In this document: piece after piece, positions 51,580 to 61,500 of the stretch
Layout of the letters: every line of letters starts with the position of its first letter
Position numbering within the stretch: the stretch's first letter is position 1
NCBI RefSeq assembly: GCF_000758305.1
Contig: NZ_CP009458.1
Location: forward strand, 2,604,001-2,668,000
Reading direction: 5' to 3'
DNA from: Cedecea neteri
GTDB lineage: Bacteria > Pseudomonadota > Gammaproteobacteria > Enterobacterales > Enterobacteriaceae
DNA: 64,000 nt
The notes under the pieces: generated by a model
Told to the model about the DNA's origin: nothing
The model's input: only the letters and a program-made list of their open reading frames with translations
The model's database searches: none
Position numbers and translations under genes: made by a program

Positions 51580-51798
51580 TCAACGGCTACGGAAGACAAT
51601 GCGGCCTTTGCTCAGGTCGTACGGGGTCAGCTCAACGGTGACTTTGTCGCCCGTCAGAATGCGGATGTAGTTTTTGCGCATTTTACCGGAGATATGAGCG
51701 GTAACCACGTGCCCGTTTTCCAGCTCAACGCGGAACATGGTGTTAGGTAACGTATCAAGTACGGTACCCTGCATTTCAATATTGTCTTCTTTGGCCAT
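51580..51798 (-). CDS. infA: Translation initiation factor IF-1
   Basis: 72-residue S1/OB-fold protein, MAKEDNIEMQGTVLDTLPNT start and YDLSKGRIVFRSR end, identical in length to E. coli. Binds the 30S A site during initiation. It is a single gene with a terminator on its downstream side. Essential in E. coli. Confidence 0.98.
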   Translation of the reverse strand: MAKEDNIEMQGTVLDTLPNTMFRVELENGHVVTAHISGKMRKNYIRILTGDKVTVELTPYDLSKGRIVFRSR

Positions 51799-52083
51799 CT
51801 AATCCTCTGGGGTATCACTACCGTAGTTTGAACCGGCAAGATAATGCCGAAGTTCGCTTATCATGTAAAGAATTGTTGGTGAAATCACCAGTGAAAGTGC
51901 ATTTTGCTTATTACCCGCCGGTCACCCGCTTGCCGCATGGCAACGGCTGCGATGACGAACGCAAGGAGATAAATGAGAGGGTATTCCCTTAAACAATAAA
52001 TCCCAGATAACGGCGGGGTAGCAGGCAAAAGCCACTTAGCGGCGCTAATTATAACACCCTCACATAAAATGTGTTGTTAAACA

Positions 52084-52779
52084 TTATTGCTCAAGCGTCT
52101 GTGGAACCCAGCAATGAGAGCCTAAGTGTTGCGGGCGAAGTTCCGCTAATGCCTGCAGATACTCCCGACGGGGAATTTCAATCACGCCCAGTGAAGCCGT
52201 GTGCTCATTTAATACCTGGCAGTCGATCAATTTGCCACCGTGGCGAATAAAGTGCTGACAGAAAACCAGCAGCGCCGTTTTGGAGGCATTCACCCGGCGG
52301 CTAAACATGGATTCGCCGCAAAATAATGCCCCCTGCGCCACACCGTACATGCCGCCCACCAGCTCTTTTCCTTCCCATACTTCAATGGAATGAGCATGCC
52401 CTAATTCATGCAGCCGCAAATAGGCTTCTACAATGTCAGCGGTGATCCAGGTGCCTTCATTACGGTCGCTTGCGCAGCCGTAGAGTACGCGCTCAAAAGC
52501 ATGGTTGAGCGTGATGGTGTAAGGCGAAGTGCGGTGAAAGCGCTTCATGCTGCGGCTAAGGTGAAACTGTTCCGGGTAAAGAATGGCACGGGGATCGGGC
52601 GACCACCACAAAATAGGATCGCCGGGAGAAAACCACGGAAAGATACCTCGCTGATAGGCCATCAGCAGGCGTGCGGGGGTCAGGTCGCCGCCAAGCGCCA
52701 GTAACCCATTAGGTTCACGCAACGCCCCTTCCGGCGAAGGAAAGGCAATCGAGTCACGAGACAGCTGTATCAGGCGCAT
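52084..52779 (-). CDS. aat: Leucyl/phenylalanyl-tRNA--protein transferase
   Basis: Adds Leu or Phe to N-terminal Arg/Lys of proteins, creating N-degrons that ClpS/ClpAP (encoded 1 kb away) recognise. 231 residues (E. coli 234). Conserved FPWFSPGDPILWWSPDPRA, GTWITADIVEAY and GGMYGVAQGALFCGESMFS. The ATG start is preferred to a TTG three codons upstream. It lies downstream of cydDC on the same strand. Confidence 0.96.
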   Translation of the reverse strand: MRLIQLSRDSIAFPSPEGALREPNGLLALGGDLTPARLLMAYQRGIFPWFSPGDPILWWSPDPRAILYPEQFHLSRSMKRFHRTSPYTITLNHAFERVLYGCASDRNEGTWITADIVEAYLRLHELGHAHSIEVWEGKELVGGMYGVAQGALFCGESMFSRRVNASKTALLVFCQHFIRHGGKLIDCQVLNEHTASLGVIEIPRREYLQALAELRPQHLGSHCWVPQTLEQ

Positions 52780-52832
52780 GACGACCAATACTCCAGAGCA
52801 ATAATAAATTGATAATAGTCTATTCAGAACGC

Positions 52833-54554
52833 CTACAGGCGCTGGCGAAATTGATAATAACGTCCACCGGACGCCATTAATTCGGCGTGATTACCTTGCT
52901 CAATTATTTGCCCGTTGTCCATCACAATTATGCTGTCAAAAGCGTTCAAACCGCGCAGGCGGTGAGTGACCATCAGCACAGTCTTATCTCTGGTGACTTC
53001 AGCTAACAAATCAAGTATTTGGCGCTCTGTTTCTGCATCCAGGCCTTCGGTAGGTTCATCCAGCAGCATAAGAGGAGCGTTATGCAATATTGCTCTGGCA
53101 ATCGCAAGGCGACGAAGTTCCCCGCCGGAAAGCTGACGACCACCTTCGCCGAGCCAGCTATTAAGCCCGCCGTCTTCAAGCAATTTTTCAAGTCCTACCT
53201 GAGTCAGGGCGATGCTGAGTTGCTCATCGTTGGCTTCTGGAGACGCCAGTAAAAGGTTATCGCGAAGTGTGGCACTAAACAGGTGTACGCGCTGCGGGAC
53301 AACACTCGTAGCTTTGCGCAGAGTGGCTTCATCAAAAGCGCTAAGGGCTATGTCGTTAAGTTGAATATCGCCCTGCTGAGCATCCCAAGCGCGCGTTAGC
53401 AATTGCAGTAAAGTGGATTTACCGCAGCCGGTTTTACCGAGGATCGCTACTCTCTGCCCGGCACTGACAGACAGTGAAATGTCTTTCAATGCCGGCTGGC
53501 TCTGGCCTGGATAGGTAAAGTTCAGCCCGCGAATGTCCAGAGCAGCCTGCCGTTGCTCGGGCTGCGTTGCTTCGGGAAAAATAACTTCGGGTGTCTGGCT
53601 GGTGATTTGCGTCACGCGGAGCGCGGAGGCAATGACCTGGCCAAGATGCTGAAAGGCGCCGGTAACCGGGGACATCGCTTCAAAAGCGGCCAGGGCACAA
53701 AAGACGAACAGGGCAATCAGCGCGCCGGGAGACTGGCTCTCGCCTACGCCTGCAGAAGCCATCCACAGCATCGTCAGCACGGCAATACCGCTGATGAGCA
53801 GCATGACAGCCTGTGACAGGGCAGTTAGCCCGGCCTGGCGGCGTTGTGCTTCCTGCCAGCTGTTTTCCGTGGCATCTAATTGTTCGCGTGCGCGGTTTGC
53901 AGCGCCGAAAATGGTTAATTCCGCGTGGCTTTGCAGCCAGGAGGTTAGCTGTTGGCGATAGTTACCGCGTTGAACGGTTAGCGCTTCTCCGGTTGGCTGC
54001 CCGGCGCGGTAGAACAGCGGCGGTAGCAAGATAAGCGTCGCGAGTAAAATTCCTCCAAGCGTTAAGGCGAGGGAAACATCAAGGAAACTCAGACCAAAAG
54101 TGACCACCAGGATCACCACAAACGCGCCGACCAGCGGGGATATAACCCGTAAATAAAGGTGATCGAGCGTATCGACATCTGCCACGACGCGATTGAGCAA
54201 TTCTCCCTGGCGAAAGCGCGCCAGTCCGGCAGGGGAGAGGGGCAGCAGCTTGCTGAAGGTTGAAACGCGTAAATGCTGCAGGACGCGGAAGGTGGCATCG
54301 TGGCTGACCAGACGCTCAAAATAGCGACCCGCAGTGCGGGTGATAGCCGCTCCGCGAACGCCTGCGGCAGGTAGCATATAGTTAAAGCTGTAGAGCCCGG
54401 CTACGCCCACCACGGCCGAGGCAGAAAGGAACCAGCCGGAAAGCGTTAACAGGCCAATGCTGGCAAGCAGCGTGATAATCGCCAGCACAACGCCTAAAGA
54501 CAGTAACCATTTGTGACGACGATAAAGCGCCAGATAAGGCAGCAATGCGCGCAT
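52833..54554 (-). CDS. cydC: Heterodimeric glutathione/cysteine exporter subunit CydC
   Basis: ABC exporter half with six N-terminal helices and a C-terminal ATPase, 573 residues as in E. coli. Walker A GKTGCGKST, signature LSGGELRRLAIARAI, Walker B LMLLDEPTEGLD. CydDC exports cysteine and glutathione to the periplasm and is needed for cytochrome bd assembly. Start overlaps the cydD stop by one base (TAATG). Confidence 0.96.
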   Translation of the reverse strand: MRALLPYLALYRRHKWLLSLGVVLAIITLLASIGLLTLSGWFLSASAVVGVAGLYSFNYMLPAAGVRGAAITRTAGRYFERLVSHDATFRVLQHLRVSTFSKLLPLSPAGLARFRQGELLNRVVADVDTLDHLYLRVISPLVGAFVVILVVTFGLSFLDVSLALTLGGILLATLILLPPLFYRAGQPTGEALTVQRGNYRQQLTSWLQSHAELTIFGAANRAREQLDATENSWQEAQRRQAGLTALSQAVMLLISGIAVLTMLWMASAGVGESQSPGALIALFVFCALAAFEAMSPVTGAFQHLGQVIASALRVTQITSQTPEVIFPEATQPEQRQAALDIRGLNFTYPGQSQPALKDISLSVSAGQRVAILGKTGCGKSTLLQLLTRAWDAQQGDIQLNDIALSAFDEATLRKATSVVPQRVHLFSATLRDNLLLASPEANDEQLSIALTQVGLEKLLEDGGLNSWLGEGGRQLSGGELRRLAIARAILHNAPLMLLDEPTEGLDAETERQILDLLAEVTRDKTVLMVTHRLRGLNAFDSIIVMDNGQIIEQGNHAELMASGGRYYQFRQRL

Positions 54555-56320
54555 TAAATCTCCTCCTGGCGGCTTGCCAGTAATACAGCAAAGGGGCCTT
54601 CTTCAGCGGAGAGCTGTTCGAAGTTTCCCCGCTGAACAATCTGTCCGTTACGCATCACCCAAATTTGATCCCAACTGCTGATGTAGTCGAGTTGGTGAGT
54701 CACCATCAGCGTGGTTTGTTTGTGGGACGCTTCCGTGAGCGCTTCCATTACGCGCTGTTCGCTGTGAGCATCCAGGCTTGCGGCAGGCTCATCCAGCAGC
54801 AAAATACCGCAAGGGGACAACAACGCTCTGGCAACGGCTACTCGCTGCGCCTGACCCACGGATAACCGGATAGATTGATCGCCAATTGGGGTGTCAATTC
54901 CTTCTGGCAACTGCGGCAGGAACTCTGTCACCGACGCTTTATCCAGAGCGGCGTGTAAACGAGCGTCGTCAGCTTCTGGCATCCCAAGAAGTACGTTGTC
55001 ACGTAGGGTAGCTGCCGGTAGCTGCGGGTTTTGTCCCACCCAGCTAAGCTGCGTGCGCCACCATTCAGGTGAAAGCTGTGCCAGCTCGACGCCATTGACC
55101 AGCAACTGCCCCTGATAGGGCAGGAAGCCGGACAGTACATTTAGCAGGGAGCTTTTGCCCGCACCGCTTTGGCCCACCAGGGCCACGCGTTGCCCGGCGG
55201 GAAGCATGAAATTCAGCGGCCCGGCCAGCACTTTCCCCTCTGCGGACAGAATTGACATCTCTCGGGCTTCAAGAGTAAAAGTCCCGTTGCCTGAAAGCTG
55301 CACGGTTCCTTGTTCGGGATGTTGCAGCGGTGCGTCGAGGAAGGTCTTGAGGGTCTCAGCCGCGCCCACGGCCTGAGCCCTGGCGTGATAGAAGGTACCC
55401 ATATCACGTAGAGGCTGGAAAAACTCAGGCGCAAGAATGAGTGCCAGGAAGCCAGCGAATAGCGTCACTCCGGTTCCGTAGTGACCGAAATTGAGCTCGC
55501 CCAGGTAAGAGAAGCCGAAATAGACGGCCACCACGGCGATAGATAACGAGGCGAAAAACTCCAGCACGCCGGAAGAAAGAAAAGCCATACGCAGCACTTC
55601 CATGGTGCGCTGACGAAAGTCCTGGCTTGCCGCACGAATATTTTCAGTTTCCGCCGCACCGCGGTTAAATACCCGGAGTGTTTCCATCCCACGAAGACGA
55701 TCGAGGAAATGACCGCTGAGCCTTGCCAGCGCCTGGAAATTACGGCGGTTCGCATCGGCTGCGCCCATGCCTACCAGCGCCATGAAAATGGGGATAAGCG
55801 GCGCGGTGCCCAGCAAAATGAGTGCTGCTGCCCAGTTGATCGGGAAAATGGCAATAATAATCAGCAGAGGCACCATGACCGCCAGCGACATCTGCGGCAG
55901 GTAGCGCGCATAGTAGTCGTGCATGTCTTCTATTTGCTCAAGTACCAACGTCGCCCAGCTGCCGACCGGTTTGCCCTGAATCCAGGCAGGACCTGCCTGA
56001 TGCAATCTGTCGAGTACCTGGCGGCGAATTTCCTGGCGAATGTGCAGCCCTGCGTGGAATCCGACCTTTTCGCGTAACCACACGACCCACGCGCGCAGCA
56101 CAAATACCAGAACCAGCAAAATAAACGGCATGAGCAGTGCTTCACGCGGAATATTTTCCATGATCATGTGCTGGAGAATGCGGGCAAGCAGCCAGGCCTG
56201 GGCGACAATCAGTAAACCACTGACCAAACCGAGCAGACGTGACAAGCCGAGCCAACGGCGAGAGATAAGACTTTGCTGCTTTAGCCAGAGGCTAAGTTCT
56301 TGCTGACGGGTTTTATTCAT
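54554..56320 (-). CDS. cydD: Heterodimeric glutathione/cysteine exporter subunit CydD
   Basis: Partner half-transporter of CydC, 588 residues as in E. coli. Starts MNKTRQQELSLWLKQQ; Walker A GQSGAGKSS, signature LSVGQAQRVAVARAL (a non-canonical LSVGQ, as in E. coli), Walker B ILLLDEPAASLD. A longer open frame upstream has no support. cydD-cydC-aat appear to be one transcript; trxB lies upstream on the same strand. Confidence 0.96.
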   Translation of the reverse strand: MNKTRQQELSLWLKQQSLISRRWLGLSRLLGLVSGLLIVAQAWLLARILQHMIMENIPREALLMPFILLVLVFVLRAWVVWLREKVGFHAGLHIRQEIRRQVLDRLHQAGPAWIQGKPVGSWATLVLEQIEDMHDYYARYLPQMSLAVMVPLLIIIAIFPINWAAALILLGTAPLIPIFMALVGMGAADANRRNFQALARLSGHFLDRLRGMETLRVFNRGAAETENIRAASQDFRQRTMEVLRMAFLSSGVLEFFASLSIAVVAVYFGFSYLGELNFGHYGTGVTLFAGFLALILAPEFFQPLRDMGTFYHARAQAVGAAETLKTFLDAPLQHPEQGTVQLSGNGTFTLEAREMSILSAEGKVLAGPLNFMLPAGQRVALVGQSGAGKSSLLNVLSGFLPYQGQLLVNGVELAQLSPEWWRTQLSWVGQNPQLPAATLRDNVLLGMPEADDARLHAALDKASVTEFLPQLPEGIDTPIGDQSIRLSVGQAQRVAVARALLSPCGILLLDEPAASLDAHSEQRVMEALTEASHKQTTLMVTHQLDYISSWDQIWVMRNGQIVQRGNFEQLSAEEGPFAVLLASRQEEI

Positions 56321-56394
56321 CGCGTGCCAGATGCTGGTAGAAGAAGGAATTCTCAGGCAATTTTGACAGGCAATGTTACATGGCAGAAACAAGA

Positions 56395-56421
56395 AAGGCG
56401 ACCTGCAAGGCCGCCTTTTTT
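56395..56421. terminator. trxB terminator
   Basis: AAAGGCG...CGCCTTT stem with T-tract on the plus side (CGCCTTTTTT) and T-rich tail on the minus side (CGCCTTTCTTGTTT). It separates trxB from cydD. Confidence 0.75.
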
Positions 56422-56433
56422 AACATCTTTAAA

Positions 56434-57402
56434 TTATTTACACTGTTCGGCCAGGCCGTCGAGATAGCGCTCGGCGTCCAGAGCAGCCATACAGCCGGTT
56501 CCGGCGGAGGTAATGGCCTGACGATAAATATGATCCATCACATCGCCCGCGGCAAATACGCCCGGAATGCTGGTCTGCGTGGCGTTGCCGTGGATGCCGG
56601 ACTGCACTTTAATGTAGCCGTTTTCCAGCTCCAGTTGACCGTTAAAGATGGCGGTGTTCGGGCTGTGACCAATAGCCACAAACAGGCCGGCGACTTCCAG
56701 CTCTTCAGTAATATCGGTGTTTTGCGTGTCGCGCAGGCGAAGACCGCTGACACCCATTTGATCGCCTGTGACTTCTTCCAGCGTGCGGTGGGTGTGCAGC
56801 ACAATGTTGCCATTCTGCACTTTATCCATCAGACGGTTAATCAGGATCTTCTCCGCACGGAAGCTGTCGCGGCGGTGGATCAAATGCACTTCTGAGGCGA
56901 TGTTGGCCAGATAAAGCGCTTCTTCAACAGCGGTATTCCCGCCGCCGATAACCGCGACTTTCTGGTTGCGGTAGAAGAAACCGTCACAGGTGGCGCAGGC
57001 AGAAACGCCGCGGCCTTTGAAGGCTTCTTCGGAAGGCAGGCCAAGGTAGCGTGCAGATGCGCCGGTCGCGATGATCAGCGCGTCACAGGTATATTCGCCG
57101 CTGTCGCCCACCAGGCGGAAAGGACGGTTCTGCAGATCGACACTGGTGATGTGGTCGAACAGAATTTCAGTTTCGAACTTAGCCGCATGCTCGTGCATAC
57201 GTTCCATCAGCAACGGACCAGTCAGGTCGTTAGGATCGCCAGGCCAGTTTTCGACTTCGGTTGTGGTGGTCAGCTGACCGCCTTTTTCCATCCCGGTAAT
57301 CAGAACCGGTTTTAAGTTGGCGCGTGCAGCATAGACCGCTGCGGTATAGCCCGCAGGGCCGGAGCCAAGAATAAGCAGCTTACTGTGTTTAGCTGTGCCC
57401 AT
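56434..57402 (-). CDS. trxB: Thioredoxin reductase
   Basis: NADPH-dependent flavoprotein reducing thioredoxin, 322 residues (E. coli 321). FAD site GSGPAG (13-18), redox-active CATC (Cys136, Cys139), NADPH site GGGNTA (153-158) and the C-terminal FAD motif GVFAAGDVMDHIYRQAITSAG. Divergent from lrp across 492 bp. Confidence 0.97.
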   Translation of the reverse strand: MGTAKHSKLLILGSGPAGYTAAVYAARANLKPVLITGMEKGGQLTTTTEVENWPGDPNDLTGPLLMERMHEHAAKFETEILFDHITSVDLQNRPFRLVGDSGEYTCDALIIATGASARYLGLPSEEAFKGRGVSACATCDGFFYRNQKVAVIGGGNTAVEEALYLANIASEVHLIHRRDSFRAEKILINRLMDKVQNGNIVLHTHRTLEEVTGDQMGVSGLRLRDTQNTDITEELEVAGLFVAIGHSPNTAIFNGQLELENGYIKVQSGIHGNATQTSIPGVFAAGDVMDHIYRQAITSAGTGCMAALDAERYLDGLAEQCK

Positions 57403-57894
57403 GAGATCCTCATTGAACGTTTACAGACAATGGGGATGATTGTAGGGAATTCGTTGCATTAAAAAAAGAGTGCAGCAATGTTGTTAACGATGTGTGTCAT
57501 TGATGCTGCCTATAAGCCCAATGAATATCGCCGTCATGTGCATAAATAATCATTGTAATAGCACGGTAATCACGGGGCGAAAATGATGAATAATCATCAG
57601 CCAAAAGGAATATCTGGCACGTTCCACTAAAAATAGATGTTTTGCTTTGACAATCCCCTAAGCATTTGCGAAAACATTCGAGGAAGAAAAACATTTGGTG
57701 ATGTGGAAGCCGCGTGCTCTCGCGCAAACCTGATGCAAATTTACCGAGTTATTGAAATTTACGCATGACGTGGACAGACGCTATGCGTGATGTCGATAGC
57801 AGCCGCAAGGCATCGGTCTTCTCACGTACACCCTGAACATTGACGTCACCAGGGTTATGGCAGGTGAAGGAAGGAATAGAGAGAGACAATAATA
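57403..57894. promoter_or_regulatory. trxB/lrp divergent promoter region
   Basis: 492 bp without a credible gene; a 76-codon minus-strand frame at 57497-57727 has no recognisable protein. Lrp is known to autoregulate and to have a long leader in E. coli; the AT-rich middle part (57470-57680) would suit multiple Lrp sites, but I cannot assign them individually. An AAGGAAGG lies ~25 bp before the lrp ATG. Confidence 0.45.
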
Positions 57895-58389
57895 ATGGTA
57901 GATAGCAAGAAGCGCCCGGGCAAAGATCTCGACCGTATCGATCGCAATATTCTCAACGAATTGCAAAAGGATGGGCGCATTTCTAACGTTGAGCTTTCCA
58001 AGCGTGTTGGGCTTTCGCCGACGCCGTGCCTTGAGCGCGTTCGTCGTCTGGAACGTCAGGGTTTTATTCAGGGCTATACGGCACTGTTAAACCCGCATTA
58101 TCTGGATGCCTCGCTGCTGGTATTTGTTGAGATTACTCTGAATCGTGGCGCCCCGGATGTGTTTGAGCAATTTAACGCCGCAGTGCAGAAACTTGAAGAA
58201 ATTCAAGAGTGTCATCTCGTATCCGGTGATTTCGACTACTTGTTGAAAACACGCGTGCCGGATATGTCGGCGTATCGTAAACTCTTAGGTGAGACCCTGC
58301 TGCGTCTGCCGGGCGTGAACGACACCCGTACTTATGTTGTCATGGAAGAGGTCAAACAGAGTAACCGTTTGGTCATTAAGACCCGTTAA
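57895..58389 (+). CDS. lrp: Leucine-responsive regulatory protein Lrp
   Basis: Global regulator of amino-acid metabolism, 164 residues, almost identical to E. coli. Helix-turn-helix at about 30-52 (ISNVELSKRVGLSPTPCLERV), then the RAM ligand domain (about 75-150). It forms octamers/hexadecamers modulated by leucine. A strong hairpin follows. Confidence 0.98.
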   Translation: MVDSKKRPGKDLDRIDRNILNELQKDGRISNVELSKRVGLSPTPCLERVRRLERQGFIQGYTALLNPHYLDASLLVFVEITLNRGAPDVFEQFNAAVQKLEEIQECHLVSGDFDYLLKTRVPDMSAYRKLLGETLLRLPGVNDTRTYVVMEEVKQSNRLVIKTR

Positions 58390-58445
58390 TACGGGCCAGG
58401 TGCAAAATTGGCGTATTTTGGTTACACTCCTGGGAATCCATACAG

Positions 58446-58476
58446 CAACAGCTCCGGCAGGCCGCCGGTGCTGTTG
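58446..58476 (+). terminator. Probable lrp terminator hairpin
   Basis: CAACAGC-T-CCGGC / GCCGG-T-GCTGTTG: 12-bp stem with one T-T mismatch and a 5-nt loop. The downstream tail TCTCCATTGAGTTT is only weakly T-rich. Confidence 0.55.
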
Positions 58477-58510
58477 TCTCCATTGAGTTTAAGGACCTGG
58501 AGAGCCTTTC

Positions 58511-61500
58511 TTGAGCCAGGAATATACCGAAGATAAAGAAGTAACATTGCGGAAACTGAGCAGCGGGCGCCGTTTACTCGAGGCGTTGCTGATCCTTGTT
58601 GCCTTATTCGCCATCTATTTGATGGTTGCCTTGTTAAGTTTTAACCCCTCAGACCCCAGTTGGTCGCAAACCGCATGGCATGAGCCAATCCATAATCTGG
58701 GTGGCGCACCGGGAGCGTGGTTTGCCGATACGCTGTTCTTCATTTTTGGCGTGATGGCCTACACCATTCCGGTGATCATCATCGGTGGCTGTTGGTTCAC
58801 CTGGCGCCAGCGCGACAGTGAAGAGTTCATCGATTATTTTGCCGTTTCGCTGCGCCTTATCGGCGTCCTTGCGATGGTGTTGACCTCATGCGGACTGGCG
58901 GCCATCAATGCGGATGATATCTGGTATTTTGCCTCGGGCGGCGTACTGGGCAGTTTGCTTAGTACGGCTATGATGCCGCTGTTGAACAGCAGTGGTGGCA
59001 CAATTGCGCTGCTTTGTGTTTGGGCCGCGGGCCTGACACTGTTCACCGGCTGGTCATGGGTCAGCATCGCCGAGAAACTTGGTAGCGCAGTGCTTACCGT
59101 GCTGACTTTTGCCAGCAACCGCACCCGTCGGGATAACACCTGGCAGGATGAGGATGAATACGAAGAAGAGCATGACGCAGACGTAGCGCCGCAGGTTTCT
59201 GCTGAGAAACGCGAATCCCGTCGTGCGCGTATTTTACGCGGTGCACTTGCGCGCAAGCAGCGCCTGTCACAGAAGTTTGCTAATCCTAACGGCCGCAAAA
59301 CGGATGCTGCATTGTTCTCTGGCAAACGTATGGACGATGCTGAAGACGACGTGTTGTTCAGCGCGCGTGGGGTAGAAGCCGATCCGAACGATGTACTGTT
59401 CTCCGGGCATAAAGCGACTTTGCCTGAAGATCAGGAATACGATCCGCTGTTCAGTGGGCATTCTGCCGTTGAACCTATAGCTGCTGCGGTCGCGGCGACA
59501 ACGGCTAATCAGTCTTGGGCTGCGCCAGTACCGCCGGTTGCGCCAATGCCGCCAGTATCAACACCGGCACCTACTGTTGACGCTGAGCCTGCTGCCCCAG
59601 CGATTGCCTGGGAACCGGCACCGACAACGGTCACACCAGAACCGGTTATTGCGCCAGCCCCGGATCATTACACTTCGCCGCACCCGGCAAGCATACAACA
59701 GCAGATTGTGCCTGAGACACATCAAAGCTGGTCTGAACCTGTTGTGCCAGTGGCTCAGCCAGTCGTTGAACCACAGCCTGCACCTGAACCGGTAGAAGAG
59801 GTGAAATACGTTCGCCCGCCGATGTACCACTTTGAAGAAGTCGAAGAGAAGCGAGCTCGCGAACGTGAACAGCTTGCGGCGTGGTACCAACCAGTCAATG
59901 AGCCAAAGCCTGATCCTTACAACTATGCGCCTGTAAAATCTGTGACACCGGAGCAGGCTCAACCTTCAATACCGACACCTGCGCCCGTTTCCGCGCCGTT
60001 ATCGGCACCAGAAATGCCAGTGTCGGATGTAACGCAGGCTGCCTCAGGTGTTCAGCAGGCAGTAAAAACTGCGGCGACTGCGGCAGCATTTTCACCCGTA
60101 TTCAGTATCGCCAGTGATGCGCCACGTCCGCAGGTAAAAGAAGGCATTGGCCCTCAACTGCCGCGCCCAAACCGGGTACGCGTTCCAACTCGTCGTGAAC
60201 TGGCGTCCTACGGCATAAAACTGCCTTCCCAGCGAATGGCTGAAGAGCAGGCAAGACTCGCTGAGAACCAGCAGTCTGAAGACGATTACGGCGATGAAGG
60301 CGATGCGCTGCAGCAGCACGAACTGGCCCGCCAGTTTGCAGCTCAGCAACAGCAGCGCTATGGCGAAGAATACGAAGACGAAAGCTGGTCTGAAGAACAG
60401 CAGGCTGAGGCGGAAGAAGCGGAACTTGCGCGTCAGTTTGCTGCGCAGCAGCAACAGCGCTACAGCGAGCAGCCGCAGCAAAATAATGCGCCGTTCTCCC
60501 TGGACGATTTTGATTTCCAGTCATCGTTGAAGGAGCTGGTGGATGATACGCCGAGCGAGCCGTTGTTTACCCCGAGCTTTGAACCGGCCCCGCAGCCAGT
60601 TCAGCACAGTCAACCAGCGGCACAGCCTTCTCAATATGCTCAGGCGGCTCAGCATCAGCCCGCTGCGCCAGAGCCAAAAGAGAGCCTGATCCATCCGTTC
60701 CTGATGCGTAACGGTGACGACCGCCCACTTCAGAAACCGACCACGCCGCTGCCGTCACTGGATCTACTGACTTCTCCTCCAACTGAGGTTGAACCAGTAG
60801 ATACCTTTGCGATGGAGCAGATGGCGCGTCTGGTAGAAGCGCGTTTGGCTGATTACCGTATCAAAGCCGACGTCGTGGACTATTCTCCGGGCCCGGTTAT
60901 CACCCGATTTGAACTTGATTTAGCTCCGGGCGTGAAGGCTGCCCGTATCTCTAACCTTTCCCGCGACCTGGCGCGTTCACTCTCCACTGTCGCCGTGCGT
61001 GTGGTTGAGGTTATTCCGGGTAAACCTTACGTTGGCCTTGAGCTGCCTAATAAAAAGCGCCAGACCGTGTATCTGCGTGAAGTGCTCGACTGCGCTAAAT
61101 TCCGCGACAACGGCTCTCCGTTGACCGTGGTTCTGGGTAAAGACATCGGCGGTGAGCCTGTGGTTGCAGACCTGGCGAAGATGCCTCACTTGCTGGTAGC
61201 CGGTACAACGGGTTCCGGTAAGTCGGTCGGCGTAAACGCCATGATCATCAGCATGTTGTATAAAGCAACACCGGAAGACGTTCGCTTCATTATGATCGAC
61301 CCGAAAATGCTCGAACTGTCGGTCTATGAAGGCATCCCACATCTGTTGACCGAAGTGGTTACGGATATGAAAGACGCCGCGAATGCGCTGCGCTGGAGTG
61401 TGAACGAGATGGAGCGCCGTTATAAGCTGATGTCCGCGCTTGGGGTGCGAAATCTTGCGGGCTACAACGAACGCGTGCTGGAAGCTGAGCGCATGGGGCG

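Noticed and set aside
56380..56895. 171-codon plus-strand frame opposite trxB
   Set aside because: Antisense shadow of trxB, starting inside the terminator region.
57497..57727. 76-codon minus-strand frame in the trxB-lrp gap
   Set aside because: No ribosome site, no recognisable domain, AT-rich promoter-like composition.
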